DNA of 33,843 bases from assembly GCA_011319805.1 (NCBI GenBank), contig SJRY01000126.1, forward strand, positions 1 to 33,843. Direction: 5' to 3'. Position 1 is the stretch's first letter. Each line of letters begins with the position of its first letter. This DNA is from Macrocybe gigantea (taxonomy: Eukaryota > Basidiomycota > Agaricomycetes > Agaricales > Callistosporiaceae). Position numbers and translations under genes: made by a program. This document shows positions 11,649-23,067 of this stretch, piece after piece. The notes under the pieces are model-generated. The model did not search any database. It was not told the DNA's origin and saw only the letters and a list, made by a program, of their open reading frames with translations.

Positions 11649-12981
11649 CTAAGATTCATTATCGGAAATGGAGAGGGAGCTAATCGAGGAGATTGTTGGT
11701 GAAAGGATATCAGGCTCTTGCTCACCTGGAGCTACATATGATGCCTGGAGGACTGCACGTGCTTGCAAGGGCAAGGACTCGAGAATCAACTCCTTGAGCC
11801 TGTGGGCATTCATATGAGTGAAGCCAGCATCCATGAAGCAAGCTTCCCAGTCCTCCATATCGTAGTCCATCGTGGAATCTATCTTGCAAAGAGCGCGAGG
11901 TCCAACGTTGAGCTGGGAGAGGAAAGTCCGGACAGGTTCAGCGAAAGCGAAGTCGGTAAGGCTGGGATGGATGTAGGCATCCAACGAATTGCATGGCTCT
12001 GTATTCTGCATACAGATAGCAGTAGAACGAGTACTCGTAGGAGGTTGCATGAGAGATTGGCTCAGAGGTGGAGAAGGTGGGCTGCCAGGGGGGGTTTGGA
12101 TCCACGAGATGTCCTGTTCGTCCTCAGAGCCAGAGGAGATGTCATAGATAGCCCGTGCTGGTTGGGCATTACGGATGTGGCGTCTAGGTGTTTCTGGAGT
12201 ATTCTGTAGAGTGCGAGGCCGGATTGTAACATGTCGATGAGACGATATGGCAGGAGATGGAGAGTGATGACTGGCATTTAGGCGGGCGCTTCTGTCACGT
12301 CTTCCATGCAGCATGTGTCCCTGAGTGCTTTCCCCAACCCTCTGTCTAGTGATCGACTGGCTTTGACCACGATTTGCCAATCGAATCGTAGGCAATACTG
12401 CATGCTGGGTTGCAGGATCGATAATGTAGCCTGCTCCTGGCGTGATTTCGTTCAGCCGCTCTCGAAACTGCATGATGTGCGATATGGCGATCTCTTGGCG
12501 AATGATATCTTGTATGCGGTTCACTGCAGCTGCCCATCTGGCCTGCTGGTTCCGAAACTGGGGTGAGCCGATTATCTCAACCTCGATGTCCTCAGGAGCC
12601 AGCGGTGACATTGGGTCCCATTCTGGTCGGACAGCAAAACCAAGGAAAAGCCCATCCGTGATACGTGCCATTCCTGTCACCTATATATGAGGGTAAGTCA
12701 GCATTGACCTATACAAAAGCATGACTTACTGCATCTCGTACATCGGCAAGACCTTCATGCCATGCAAAGCGCCGATCACCCGCGTTCAAGCTAAAATGCC
12801 TGTGTAACTGGCTGCCATAGCCCCTTGCTTCATCTTCATCCTGCGATATGCCGTGACGACGACGATATCTCTCAATATCAATATCCAAGCGTTGCAACTC
12901 CTTGTTCGAATTTTGCACCCAAGACCGGATTTCGGAAGGAGCGTATGGTGCACGGAAAGCATTTTGAGCGGTGCTAGTCAT
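11649..12981 (-). CDS. KDZ-element accessory ORF2, unknown function
   Basis: Two exons, 12981-12730 and 12680-11649, joined in phase (GTAAGT donor, TATAG acceptor), 427 aa from the start MTSTAQNAFRAPYAP. An upstream in-frame ATG at 13068 would add 29 residues. The N-terminal part has a helical pair-like stretch (NKELQRLDIDIERYRRRHG). The centre is disordered, rich in Arg/His/Ser and Pro, with an acidic patch (SSGSEDEQD) and TPPGSPPSPP. The C-terminus holds a compact helical segment of about 60 residues (VRTFLSQLNVGPRALCKID...WEACFMDAGFTHMNAHRLKEL) that resembles a small SAM/death-like fold in pattern only. No catalytic motif was seen. It lies between the transposase and ORF3 on the same strand, 217 bp from ORF3. 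A role as an adaptor or DNA-targeting subunit is speculation. Confidence 0.75.
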
Positions 12982-13537
12982 GGCGCGGACAAGGAGATAG
13001 CCCAGAAATTCAGGCGGATAGTGTGTGCGACGTAAGTGTGTGAGCGTCCACGGTGAGTATTGTGACACTGAATTTCAAATTGTCAATGACTTCGATTGCA
13101 AGCGCAGAACTGCTCGATGGCACATTGCCAATGCCATAGTTGTCGATTGGGTGCATCAGATGCACGAAAGCATTGTACTGTACATTACTTTCAAATTTAC
13201 TAGGATGGCCAAACCATATGGCAATGCTTGTCCAATACCTGGATTGCAATGCATGAGCATTGAACAACGTCATTTCTCAACGATGGCAGATATACACGAT
13301 GGCAAGCCACTTTGAACTACTGAGATTGATCATTTCTAACATTTGGTTAATCTTTTCAACGATCATCTTGACTATCCTCGGTTCTAGTTTTGCAGAGAAT
13401 ACCAGTTTAAGTCGAAGAATCCTGTGTGCAAGGCATGTCAGTGGCTGTCTGTATTTCATCACACTCGAGTGGCATCTACGATGAAATGGGCAGTTCATGC
13501 ATTCATCACACTTAGTCGAAACAAAACTACTTGTTAT
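12982..13537. other. spacer between ORF2 and transposase genes
   Basis: About 555 bp inside the element, between the transposase stop codon (13538) and the preferred ORF2 start (12981). It should hold the transposase 3' UTR and the ORF2 promoter. Short ORFs on both strands show no protein features. Confidence 0.45.
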
Positions 13538-16500
13538 CTACTTGTCTGAAAGATTATCTACAAATTCCGCGAATGAAATGAGCTCGTCTTGGACCGAATC
13601 ATCAGACAACATTGAATCAAGGGAGTGCATAGTGAGTTCCTCGCAAACCAGCTTCGCATCTCCATCTGTTGATCTAGCACAATCCTCCTGCACTCCACGT
13701 TTCAAATCTCCCGTAAACCCATGTAAGTTGGTGATTTCTTCGAGGCGTATACGGTGGATATGTTGGACCCGCTCCCGATATCGGCGCTGTTCGTCAATCT
13801 CCCTTGCAAGAGTTGGATCGGTCGCAGCTATATCATCTGCAATGGCGCGAAGATGTGCCTGTTCGTCAATGATGGATAAATTCAATCGGCGGATCTCGAT
13901 ATTCAGGCGCTGGATTTCTTCGCGAGCTCGAACAACCTTGAAATACTTGACAGCGACTTCACGGTTTGCTGGAATTGCCCAAGGTTCATTGAGAACGTTT
14001 GTCTGTGAATACGAGGTCTTCAGCAGATCAAATTCGGAGAGGAAGGCATAGTTGACAATCTCCTTCCAAGTAAGAACAGGTGCAGGTGGGTCCATAAGTG
14101 CCGCCAACTTGTTGTATTTCTCGAGCGCATGCTGAATTGCCTTGCCTCGGGTTTTGATAGCCTTACCAATGGCCGTGCGAAGCCGGTAACCTGAAATCGA
14201 TTGTCAGACCGAGTGAAATGGAAATCAGACACTTACCTGTGCCAGACATGTTTGCTTTCGACATCTCGAACAATCGTTGAATGACTAATTGTTGAAGCTT
14301 GTTGAGAGCTATGTGGAAATCTCGTCTGCGAATGTAATCAAGAGTGGCACGGTATTCCGGATGTTCTGGCATCCACGCTTCTTGAAGATCTAGTCGTTTC
14401 TCCAAATCCTCGACGGCGTGGATAGCAATGTTAAGTTCGTGAAGGGCCGCACGCCGCGAGGCCTCCACGCCAGCAATACGAGATGCCATGGCACGGTAAT
14501 TCGCCCCATCTCGAAACGGAATCTGCAAGAATTGATCTTGCAACACCTGCCAACGATTACTGTTCACGTCAGCTCTCGTTCGTTATGCGCGATGGAATGA
14601 CTCAACCTTGCTTTTTCCCGTTGTATCAATGCTTCAACGTAGGCACATTGGAGAGCCTTCTCGTGGGGTTCCTCTTTTAGTTCGGACAGGAATTTTCGCT
14701 CAGCGACAATCCATGACTCAAACGTGTCAGTTGCAATTTGCAGCTTCTCGGCAAGATGTTGGACCTCGGAGGTATAATCTCGTATGATGTTGAGAGCCTG
14801 ACGATAGTTATTGTACAAAAATTTACCTGGAAGGACATAAGTACTGTTCGCAATTAGACATATGGACGCACTGAGTTCCTGGTATTTGTCCTCATCCCAC
14901 TGGCGGAAGAGAAGGTCAAGGCTTTGCATCCAATGAAAATGTGTTGCATATCGGATCAGCGGAGCAACTTGATTCGAATTTGAGTAGACACGTTCCATGG
15001 TCTCGAAGTCTTCCAATCCCAGGCCGTGAAGATATAGAGGGTGGTTGCATACCTGGCATAAACGGTTATGCGAGTAGCCGTGGAATGAATTTAAGACGAG
15101 TTTCAGTTTGTGCAGTTTGGCCTTGTCTTTGAGCAGAGGGCTACGTGACAAGGTAACTTGAAGGCTGCATGCGACGTCATAGCCAAACGTGAGGTTTTCA
15201 CCATAGATATCCATGGCATTATTCAGTGTCGCGAGGGGATATTTAGCCCTGGAAACACAGCTTAAGTCAGAAAACACATCAAGATGGAATGAAGAACGTA
15301 CAATTCACCACTTCGGACCATTTCACAGATCTTGAATATGAAGCCATGGCGACATGCAGAGACGAAAATACCATTTATATCATAGATGTCTCTGGCGGTT
15401 TTTTGGTGTTCGGGGCGGCTATTCTTGAAGTCGGAACCACATTGAGCAGGGAGGAGATCGCGGGTGTCATCACGTGACTGCGCCTCACCGACATCGTCGA
15501 CTTCCTACCAGCTATGCTATTAGCAGGTCGGCCTTGAAAAAAAAGTACCCACTCTGCCATCCCTTCCCGGCATCAGATGTTCACCTTCATTAGAGCGTGC
15601 AACCTCATCCTTGAAAAGATCAACGTATTCGCGGGAGAGGAAGTAGTCGCTGGTGAATGCCCGTGTATCTGCTTGTGCCGCACTCGCAAGGCGGCGAGCT
15701 GAGTTATTGCCATCCATTGCAAGGAGCTGCACTGCTGGGAGTGCCTCCTCGTTGGAAATCTAGGATATATTGCTGTGAGTTAGAGAAACGTACATATTGG
15801 AATGCGACGATACCTTATAAGTGCAAGCTGGGCATGTCGTTTTGGCTCGCCATTCTGGATCCGTGCGTCCCAATGCTTGATTCACCTTTTCTGCGACGCC
15901 GCGTAGAATGGCGAGGTAGACATCAAAAGCGGCAGAAAACTCGTCACGGTAGTGCGTATAGTAGATCACCTCAATAAATGGTGCGTGAGAGGCATGCCGA
16001 ATCGATGGACAGGTGGCACACCTGGTGTAAGTCGCAAATGGCTCTGACCATTGCCTGGATACTCAACCTTGGGTGGCGGCGACGCAACCTGTAGTACAGC
16101 TCCAACGTTTTCAAGTCAATTGCAATTGACGGCCGGATCGGAGTGCACCCAAGGAGGCCAAGGCGAAGGAGGGCAACATTGGCCAATGTCGAGCTCGTTT
16201 GGCTGATTCGGAGCGACGTTTTACGGTCTAAAGATTATGGTCAGCGGTAAAAAAAAATTGCAGAATACAGAACGCACCGAACGTGTAGATAGCGGTGACT
16301 TCGAATTCATGTCTGTCAGGCACTGACGTCGGTTCTTCATCTGCTACCGAAGGCATGCCGTGCTTCCAGCGGAGGTATTCGTCGACTAACTGCGGCAATT
16401 GCGCGTCCCATTCTTGGTATTGCCTTTTCAGCCGATCTTTGCGTGCAAGGCTGGCATCGGTGAGTCTGTAAGAGCGATTACTTCACTTTTCATTAGTGGA

Positions 16501-16964
16501 AAGGGCAGAGCAGAGAAGTATAGAGGTCTTACGTACTTAATAGACTGCTCCATTGCAGCATGTAACGCGTCAGTGTATTCACCACCTTCGTGACTAATGT
16601 CGGGGGTGTTGTTGGGGTCATCGTCATCGACAACATCCACCCAATCGCTGGAATTGGTGGCCGCATCTTCGATTCCTAGCATAGGCAGGTCGTCGTCAAG
16701 CGCCATGCTAGAATGGGCGGCCATGGATTCAACGCTTCTGCGTAGGTGAGTAGGCATAGCTATCCATCAGTAGAAACTTTAAGATGAAGTTCGTACGGGG
16801 ATTTACATACCATTTAGAACATCCCTATGCTTCTTCAGCGCCGCCCTGTGCTCGTCTGCGACCTTTTGTAGGCCCTTGGTCTGGTGTGTACGTTGACCCT
16901 TTTCATCCATCGTCGTCACTCTGATCTTTCGCGAGATCTTCATCTTCACCTTTCCCGATGACAT
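13538..16964 (-). CDS. KDZ (Kyakuja-Dileera-Zisupton) transposase
   Basis: DDE-type transposase with an RNase H fold, expected to cut and move the element by its inverted repeats. Ten exons (16964-16811, 16759-16537, 16465-16278, 16227-16022, 15969-15814, 15759-15553, 15504-15302, 15248-14607, 14559-14237, 14190-13538) splice in phase into exactly 984 aa. Order of parts: basic N-terminus MSSGKVKMKISRKIRV; acidic stretch WVDVVDDDDPNN; a KDZ-associated cysteine motif CPACTYK near residue 303; then the catalytic core. The likely acidic residues are D in LLAMDGNN (about 320), D in GYDVAC (about 467) and E within GLGLEDFETMER (about 520-530). Also present are GIFVSACRHGF and FHGYSHNRLCQV. A coiled C-terminal region includes AREEIQRLNIEIRRL. 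The start lies only 85 bp from the right inverted repeat, so the promoter must be in or next to that repeat. Nothing is broken. Confidence 0.95.
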
Positions 16965-17048
16965 GGCGCTCACGTTCTGCCAGGACTGCGTGGTACGTCC
17001 AGTATAGAGCAGAGATAAATGAAATGCGAAGCAAGATACACGGAGAAG

Positions 17049-17357
17049 GCGCGTCGCATTCACGTGCTCGACGCAGTCACGGGAAGCAATGTATTTGTCA
17101 GCTGCGCCGCCTCCCGCCAGATGGCGATGATGGCGGGAAACACTCGGGAAACATATCTATATTTATCTGTAATAGCTTATCAAATAGAGAGCCTAGGGAA
17201 CGAGGGAAGGGAAGGGAACGTTTACTGCGATGAAGTCCTGCGGTATCCGTGGTGCTTTCCGTGGTGCCCGGCTACAAGGCAACTGAGCCTAAGGAGGCTC
17301 GGCAAAGCAACGAGGTGATCCAGCCTAATAAGGCACGCTGTTGATGTCAGGCAGGTG
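17049..17357 (-). repeat. right terminal inverted repeat
   Basis: Reverse complement of the left repeat (9187-9495) with one mismatch noticed. It contains the mirrored hairpin GAGCCTAAGGAGGCTC at 17285-17300. It directly precedes the transposase start codon and so probably supplies its promoter. The apparent ORF here (17019-17318) and its twin in the left repeat are by-products of the duplicated sequence. Confidence 0.93.
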
Positions 17358-17365
17358 CCACCAAG
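17358..17365. repeat. 8-bp target-site duplication, right copy
   Basis: CCACCAAG directly outside the right inverted repeat, identical to 9179-9186. The empty site would read ...CTCTCCACCAAGCCAATC... Confidence 0.92.
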
Positions 17366-17713
17366 CCAATCACTGCAGAAAAGCAATTTGATAGGTCGAG
17401 TTTTGGTTGGGTCTGTCCACATCGTCGCGACGACACTCATGCATTGGAAACTTGAGATTTGCACGTTCGGCTGCGTACCATTTGTGCGCCTCTACGAGAA
17501 TTAGTTGTACCACGTCTTCCGCATTTTATTCTCGTAATCGTCTTACAACACGGTGTTGGGCAGGGACTCGCGATCCATTCAGGCTGTCAAATGGGAGAAT
17601 TGGAGGCTTCGCTGTCAAGCCGCGATGTTTGCTTACATAAGCCATTTCGCGCATCCTCCAAACTTGGTCTGAGACTTGTACAAAGCAGCGGTATTGCTGC
17701 ACAATTTTCGACG
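17366..17713. promoter_or_regulatory. CCT3 promoter region, cut by the transposon
   Basis: 348 bp between the target-site duplication and the CCT3 start codon. Before the insertion it would have been continuous with 8868-9178. No TATA box was recognised. Two short plus-strand ORFs (17407-17640, 17459-17761) lack protein features. Confidence 0.5.
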
Positions 17714-19921
17714 ATGTCCCAAACTCCAGTTTTCGTGATGAGTATGCTGATTTTGCTTTGAACTTTCAAAAAAATCTGATTAGTTCCTCTGTCAGATACT
17801 GCGCCTGAACGACAATCGGGGCGAAAAGCGCAGATATCGAACATCACCGCGGCCAAGGTAATCCCATATTATCGATCCAATTTATGAGGTTAGGACTCTA
17901 AATCCTAATCTGTATAGACTGTGGCAGATGTCATTCGGACGTGTCTGGGCCCAAAATCCATGTTAAAGATGATCCTGGATCCGATGGGAGGAATCCTGTA
18001 CGTCTGTCCACACATGATGATAGGACTAGCGGTTGATGTGCTCCCTTCCGCCGATGGACAGGCTAACCAACGACGGCAATGCTATTCTCCGAGAGATTGA
18101 TGTCGCTCACCCTGCGGCGAAGAACATGATCGAGCTGAGCCGGACACAAGATGAGGAATGTGGAGATGGAACGACTAGCGTCATCATCCTAGGTGCGCAA
18201 AGTTCGTTGATGTTTGACTTTCTTTTCGCTGACAAGTCGAATGCACCAGCCGGCGAAATTCTAGCACAGTCACTAGCCCAATTGGAACGCGATATACATC
18301 CCGTCGTTATCATCTCGGCGTACAATAAAGCCCTTAAGGAGGCTCTTGAGATAATACAGCGGATATCCATTCCAATCGACGTCAATAACGACGAAGAAAT
18401 GCTATCACTCATTAAAACGTCCATTGGCACCAAATTTGTCGCGCGATGGTCTGACTTGATGTGCAATCTAGCCCTTCAGGCCGTGCGGACCGTTGCGAAA
18501 GAAGACAATGGGCTGAAGACCGTCGACATCAAGCGGTACGCTCGGGTAGAGAAGGTCCCTGGAGGCGAGATTGAGGACAGCAGAGTCTTGAGTGGGGTGA
18601 TGCTCAACAAGGATATCACGCATCCGAATATGAGACGGAGGATCAAGAACCCGCGCATCATCCTTCTCGATTGCCCGCTAGAATACAAAAAGGGCGAGTC
18701 TCAAACGAACATGGAGATCTCGAAGGAAGGTGATTGGGAAAAGGCCCAGAACATTGAGGAGGAGCAGGTCAAAGCGATGGTTCAGCGCATCCTGGAGTTC
18801 AAGCCGGATTTAGTCATCACAGAGAAGGGTATTTCAGGTAAGTCCCTGCACTTAGGTTTATCATAACGCTGATTGATGAATTCTTTCCAATTAAACCAAT
18901 TCTGGCCCATATCTTGGCAGATATCGCCCAGCACGTGCTTGAAAAACACAACGTCTCTGCCATCAGAAGAGTACGCAAGTCGGACAACAATCGCATCGCA
19001 CTTGCCGTTGGTGCTACGATTGTGAACCGCGTCGAGGATCTCCGAGAGTCCGATGTTGGCACGAAATGCGGTCTTTTCCATATCGAAAAAATCGGCGACG
19101 AGTTGAGTGGCCGCGCTGCTTCTCCAAGACGTGCCAGAAAAACTGACTATGATTCCCCTTGCTTCAGGTATTTCACCTTCTTGACCGAATGCACGTCCCC
19201 GAAGGCATGTACAATCCTTCTTCGTGGCCCCTCGAAGGACATCCTGAACGAAATCGATCGAAACCTCGCTGATGCCATGTCGGTGGCGCGGAATGTCGTC
19301 TTCAACCCCATGCTCGCACCTGGTGGCGGCGCAACGGAGATGGCCATCAGCGTCGGACTTCAGACTAAAGCTCGCAGCATTGTGGGTGTCGAGGGCTGGC
19401 CATTCAGAGCGGTGGCGGACGCTATGGAAGTCATCCCCAGGACGTTGGTGCAAAACAGTGGCGGCAATGCGATCCGAGTTCTCACAGAGCTTAGGGCAAG
19501 TGGCCATTTCCTCCTGGTTGGCTCTCTGCTCAGTCTTTTTCTCTAGGCAAAGCACGCCAGCGGAGAACACTCATGGGGCGTCAATGGAGAAACGGGGAAG
19601 ATCGTCGACATGAAGAAATACGGGCTGTATGAATCCGCCAGTGTTAAGGTACGGAAACCTCTTTCGTTGTCTTTATCAATTTACGGAGTTCGGGCTTACG
19701 AGGGAAAAAATAATTCGTTGCCTCTTTATAGATACAAATCTTGAAAACTGCCATCGAGGTCTGAATCTTGACTAGTCTTCTATCGGCAACCTCACTGACA
19801 CTGCTCGGTACCCAATCAGGCTGCCCGTATGCTACTCAGGGTCGACGACGTTGTGCAAGCAGTTCGGAAGGAGAAGGAATCTGGTCAGTCGGGTGTGCCT
19901 CCAGAGGAGATGGAGGGCTGA
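17714..19921 (+). CDS. CCT3: T-complex protein 1 subunit gamma (CCT3)
   Basis: Gamma subunit of the cytosolic group II chaperonin TRiC/CCT, which folds actin, tubulin and other proteins with ATP. Ten exons (17714-17741, 17796-17857, 17918-17997, 18062-18192, 18250-18837, 18921-19101, 19168-19495, 19547-19648, 19732-19758, 19820-19921) join in phase into 542 aa, the usual length. Visible motifs are GRKAQISNI, LGPKSMLKMILDP, TNDGNAILREIDVAHPAAK, GDGTTS at about 90-95 (preceded by EEC where EEV is usual), TECTSPKACTILLRGPSKD, LAPGGGATEMA and KIVDMKKYGLYESASVK. Intron 19496-19546 uses a GC donor (AGG|GCAAGT). It is an essential gene. Its upstream region now ends at the transposon about 350 bp away. 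Confidence 0.97.
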
Positions 19922-20427
19922 GATGGTTTATAAGAAAATAATGAAATGCAATTCTCGTTACAGCATCTGGATGACAATAGATACATTTCACTTCAGCTTC
20001 AGCTTTAGTCCTGATTCAATCACCTTCTGTGATGCTGTCTTGCAATCTGATGATCCCAACGGAACAGGCAATCAACATGTCCGAGGGTTCTGTCCGACAA
20101 TCGAGGATACTAATGAAATATATAGTACATGATCTTATGGGTACATAAAAGTAGAATGTGGTATATGGATGAAAGCGAGCGATGGAACGAAAGAGTGTAC
20201 TTGTCATCGAGATCACAGCAAGTGAGTTGAGCAGAACGTATTCCAAGTACCACGGTAGCATAAGTGAAACACTCTTGTCTTGGCGAAAGCGAAAAGAGGT
20301 GGATATGATGAGAACAGTGCGCAAGGTCTTTGTGAGCGCGGAAATAAAGATAGAATGGTCGTCTACGTCCGCATCGCCATTAGACGCTCTCGGACTGGGC
20401 ACGTGCGCGCATGTGCATTTTTTTCGG
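19922..20427. other. convergent intergenic region
   Basis: 506 bp between the CCT3 stop codon and the tetraspanin stop codon; it should hold both 3' UTRs. No gene or repeat recognised. Confidence 0.5.
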
Positions 20428-21830
20428 TCAGTGCGTGGTAACAGGCGTTCTGTTGGTCAAGGCGTGATAGCTATGCGTAGAAGTAGGGGTATAAGTCATG
20501 CCGGGTATGGCGTCTAGGTGGAGGTTGGAGCGGGACTTGGCGAGGATCTCCGAGGCGACATCAGCACCGTACTGCTCCGCAAGCTCGCTACGGAGTAAAG
20601 CAGCGAAGGCCGAGATCAGAAACTTGTCACTCAAACCGAATACATACTCACTTTGCGTATTTGTCCATGATGACGGCCATGCTGTTCAGGCTGAGTCGGT
20701 ACGCCTTTGGCATCATGCCTTTTCCGAAGCGATACGTGATATGGTTAGAGCACAGCAGGCCCGTGATGATAATGCCGATGTGGAGCGGAACGAGGGCGAA
20801 CGCGACTGCGTACCAGCGGCCAAGCACGAGGCGCTGGAAGGCCATGTATCGAGACTTGCAGCCAGGGAGAAGGCTCCGAGCAAAGCACGTCTGCGTGACC
20901 GTCGCTTCAACAAAGGGGCTGAAGTACCCGCAGCACTGTAGCTGATTTTGAATCCTGGCCCTGCCGGATGCTCCGAGATCTCTGGACCACTCCGCGTTGA
21001 TCTTGCCCTCCAAGTTGAAAGTGCGACGCTTGTAGGATATGTATCCAGGAACGACGAGGAACGCAAAGGTGATCCAGAGAAGGAAAGTGTAGATGGCCAA
21101 GAAGGACCGGTTGTTAAGGAGGATGCCCGCCCAGCCGATCATGGCCGTGAAAATTCCAAGAGAGGCGGCGATGGTGGAGGTGATGAGTTCCGCCCTGTTC
21201 CCGACGCGGACGACGTCTGCATGCGTCCAGATGTTGAACCAAGTCATCAGACAGAATATGAGCGCGACGAGGGAGTAGATTGTGAGCTGCTTGATTTGTC
21301 AGCAGAACGATCGAGGAGCACATTGTTCAAGTTCAAGTCCTCACCAAGGAGTTGGCAGCGAACAAGCACCATTTAAACCTGTTCCATCGTAGTCGCCGCC
21401 GGGGAGCTAGTTTTCCTCCAAACAGCCCGTCGTCGTCGTCTTCGTCATCTTGCCCTGGTATCCTTGCTTCACCACTTCGGAAAGCATCCACGCCGCCTCC
21501 GCGCTTGGGTATGGCAGAATCGATCCCTTTGGCATTTTTCCGTTTCCTCGCACCGCCGGGGGTGAGCATAGATGAGGAGAACTTGTGTGGGAGGTAGTTC
21601 ACGGTCAGCGAAAGCGCCTCCTTATTGCTGCCTGTCATCGAGCCCTCGCGAGAGAAGGCCGGTGAAGGCACATTGCTTGCGAAAGGGACGTTCGGGGGAT
21701 CGAGCGGCCCAGTGAGTCCCGCGCCGCCCATGTCTGCCAGCATGTGACGAGTGGACGGTGTGTGCGAGTAGGTCGAATTTGCGTGAGAAGCGACAGAGGC
21801 GGGTCTTGAAGAGCGTCTTGGCAATGGCAT
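20428..21830 (-). CDS. tetraspanin
   Basis: Four-pass membrane scaffold protein. Three exons (21830-21345, 21286-20652, 20587-20428) join in phase into 426 aa from MPLPRRSSRPASVASH. The first 150 or so residues are a disordered cytoplasmic extension, Ser/Pro-rich, with an acidic run (QDDEDDDDGLFGG). TM1 follows at about 150-175 (FKWCLFAANSL...LVALIFCL), TM2 at about 197-220, and TM3 at about 223-242 (FLAIYTFLLWITFAFLVV). The large extracellular loop contains the diagnostic CCG at about 280-282 (QLQCCGYFSPF) and a later PGC. TM4 (WYAVAFALVPLHIGIIITG) and a short tail complete it. It resembles basidiomycete tetraspanins. I would not choose among the fungal subfamilies (Pls1, Tsp2, Tsp3) from this alone, though the long N-terminal extension points away from Pls1. 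Confidence 0.93.
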
Positions 21831-23067
21831 AGTTTGTTGAGATGAAATCAGAGTTACAGGAAGATTGGAACTTACGGCGAGTCGTTCATCTGGCGCAATG
21901 TATTTTGGCAAGCGCAGCACGATGAGGCGATGAGGCAGGGAGGTTAGTAACGTCCGTTCACATGGCGGTGATACGACATACCAAATGGGGGCTGCCAGAA
22001 CGTTCACGCTTGTCCCCACCAAAATCCAGGTATGTCGACCAGACCCGTTGCATTTGGACACTCAACGAACGACACTGACCTGGTCCTCAATGTTTCAATG
22101 AAAGCAGTCTTTCTGTCAAATCCCAGCAACAAATTCCAATTGTCATCAGCATTGTCGGACTAGACAAAATTGTCCACATGTCTCCAGGTCGCATGATGGG
22201 AATCCTCATCAGTGTCACTCCTATTATTCCCAAAAGGCTCGTGAGCCCTCAAGTTCTCATCCCCGGTGGCTTGTTTATAATTGTAACGAATTCTTCCAGG
22301 TATCTTTACAAGAGCCGATGGTTCTCAAATTCCGAATGGTCAAGCCTTGGGAAGGGCCAGCTCCTGTACAGCGCCAAGCATAACGCATGCTGCCACACGA
22401 ACCTTTCCTGGACATCAGAGGCGAATAACCTAAGCGCCCTGATTTCGCAGAACACGATGGTCACCATCGATGTCTCGGAATCGTCAGTCCAACCATTGAA
22501 TGCTTTTTATCTTTGTATCAGGATTTGCGTCACAGAATCCATCGTCTGTTCATTCATTGTTATGTCGTCCTCGCTGATTGCCGCGAGCTTCATTTTAAGA
22601 CCTGCGCTATGGCATTACGTCTGAATTTACGAGAAAGATTGCTCATTGGTCAAGACAATTGCACCCCAAATCGGAACCAACGCAGCGGTCTGATTGTTTC
22701 TTGGTTGTGAGGGCATCCAAGCCCTACTGCGATAACTAATGTCGGCTTTATGGTAAAGGCCTCCATGGTATAACTTCATGCATTATAATATCTGGTATTG
22801 TTTTGGTGGTGATAACATGTCGTTTGTTGCCAAAGGTGAGAGGTTGTGTCACATTTCGAGTCTCTTCATTCAACTACGAGAATACTTTCCAACGATTCGG
22901 AAATCTTATGCAGCGCTTCTGGCACATTAGCTCTCAGATTAACTTGCGGAAAATAGTAGAATAGATATAAGGTGGATCTACGACTGTCACGGATCAAGTG
23001 ACCAGGACACGACTTGTCACGTTACCAGCGTCACAATCCCGCGTCGGCGACGCGTCTCCTGACCACC
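21831..23067. promoter_or_regulatory. divergent intergenic region, tetraspanin / MAU2
   Basis: 1237 bp between two divergent genes, the longest gene-poor stretch between recognised genes. It contains one open frame of 148 codons (22178-22624, plus) that has an ATG but no domain, no family resemblance and an unremarkable composition; I do not call it a gene. The upstream part of the tetraspanin ORF (22061-21831) is also probably non-coding. Confidence 0.4.

Larger units (their letters stand above)
9187..17357 (-). mobile_element. complete KDZ-superfamily DNA transposon, three genes
   Basis: An 8171-bp element bounded by 309-bp terminal inverted repeats starting CACCTGCCTGACATC and flanked by an 8-bp duplication. 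It carries, all on the minus strand, a KDZ transposase (16964-13538), accessory ORF2 (12981-11649) and accessory ORF3 (11431-9606). All three genes splice into open frames without a stop or phase error, and I saw only one mismatch between the two repeats over 309 bp, so the copy looks young and possibly autonomous. No TET/JBP dioxygenase gene, which some fungal KDZ elements carry, is present. The insertion lies between DUF6534 copy B and CCT3. Confidence 0.93.

Noticed and set aside
17019..17318. Plus-strand ORF of 99 codons in the right repeat, nearly identical to the minus-strand ORF at 9226-9543
   Set aside because: Both are the same inverted-repeat sequence read in the same frame. There is no domain, the start differs, and the identity comes from the repeats, not from coding selection.
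9187..17357. Interpretation as a Helitron or a giant Starship-like element
   Set aside because: Long inverted repeats, an 8-bp duplication and a KDZ transposase fit a cut-and-paste KDZ transposon. There is no Rep/helicase gene and no tyrosine recombinase.
18782..19570. 262-codon minus-strand ORF
   Set aside because: It lies antisense over well-supported CCT3 exons and crosses CCT3 introns; it has no family resemblance.
21831..22061. Upstream extension of the tetraspanin ORF
   Set aside because: The ATG at 21830 opens a normal tetraspanin N-terminus, and the extension has no support from family length or composition.
22178..22624. 148-codon ORF between the tetraspanin and MAU2
   Set aside because: No recognisable domain, no good start context and a position in a divergent promoter. 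A chance ORF of this length is plausible in 33 kb.
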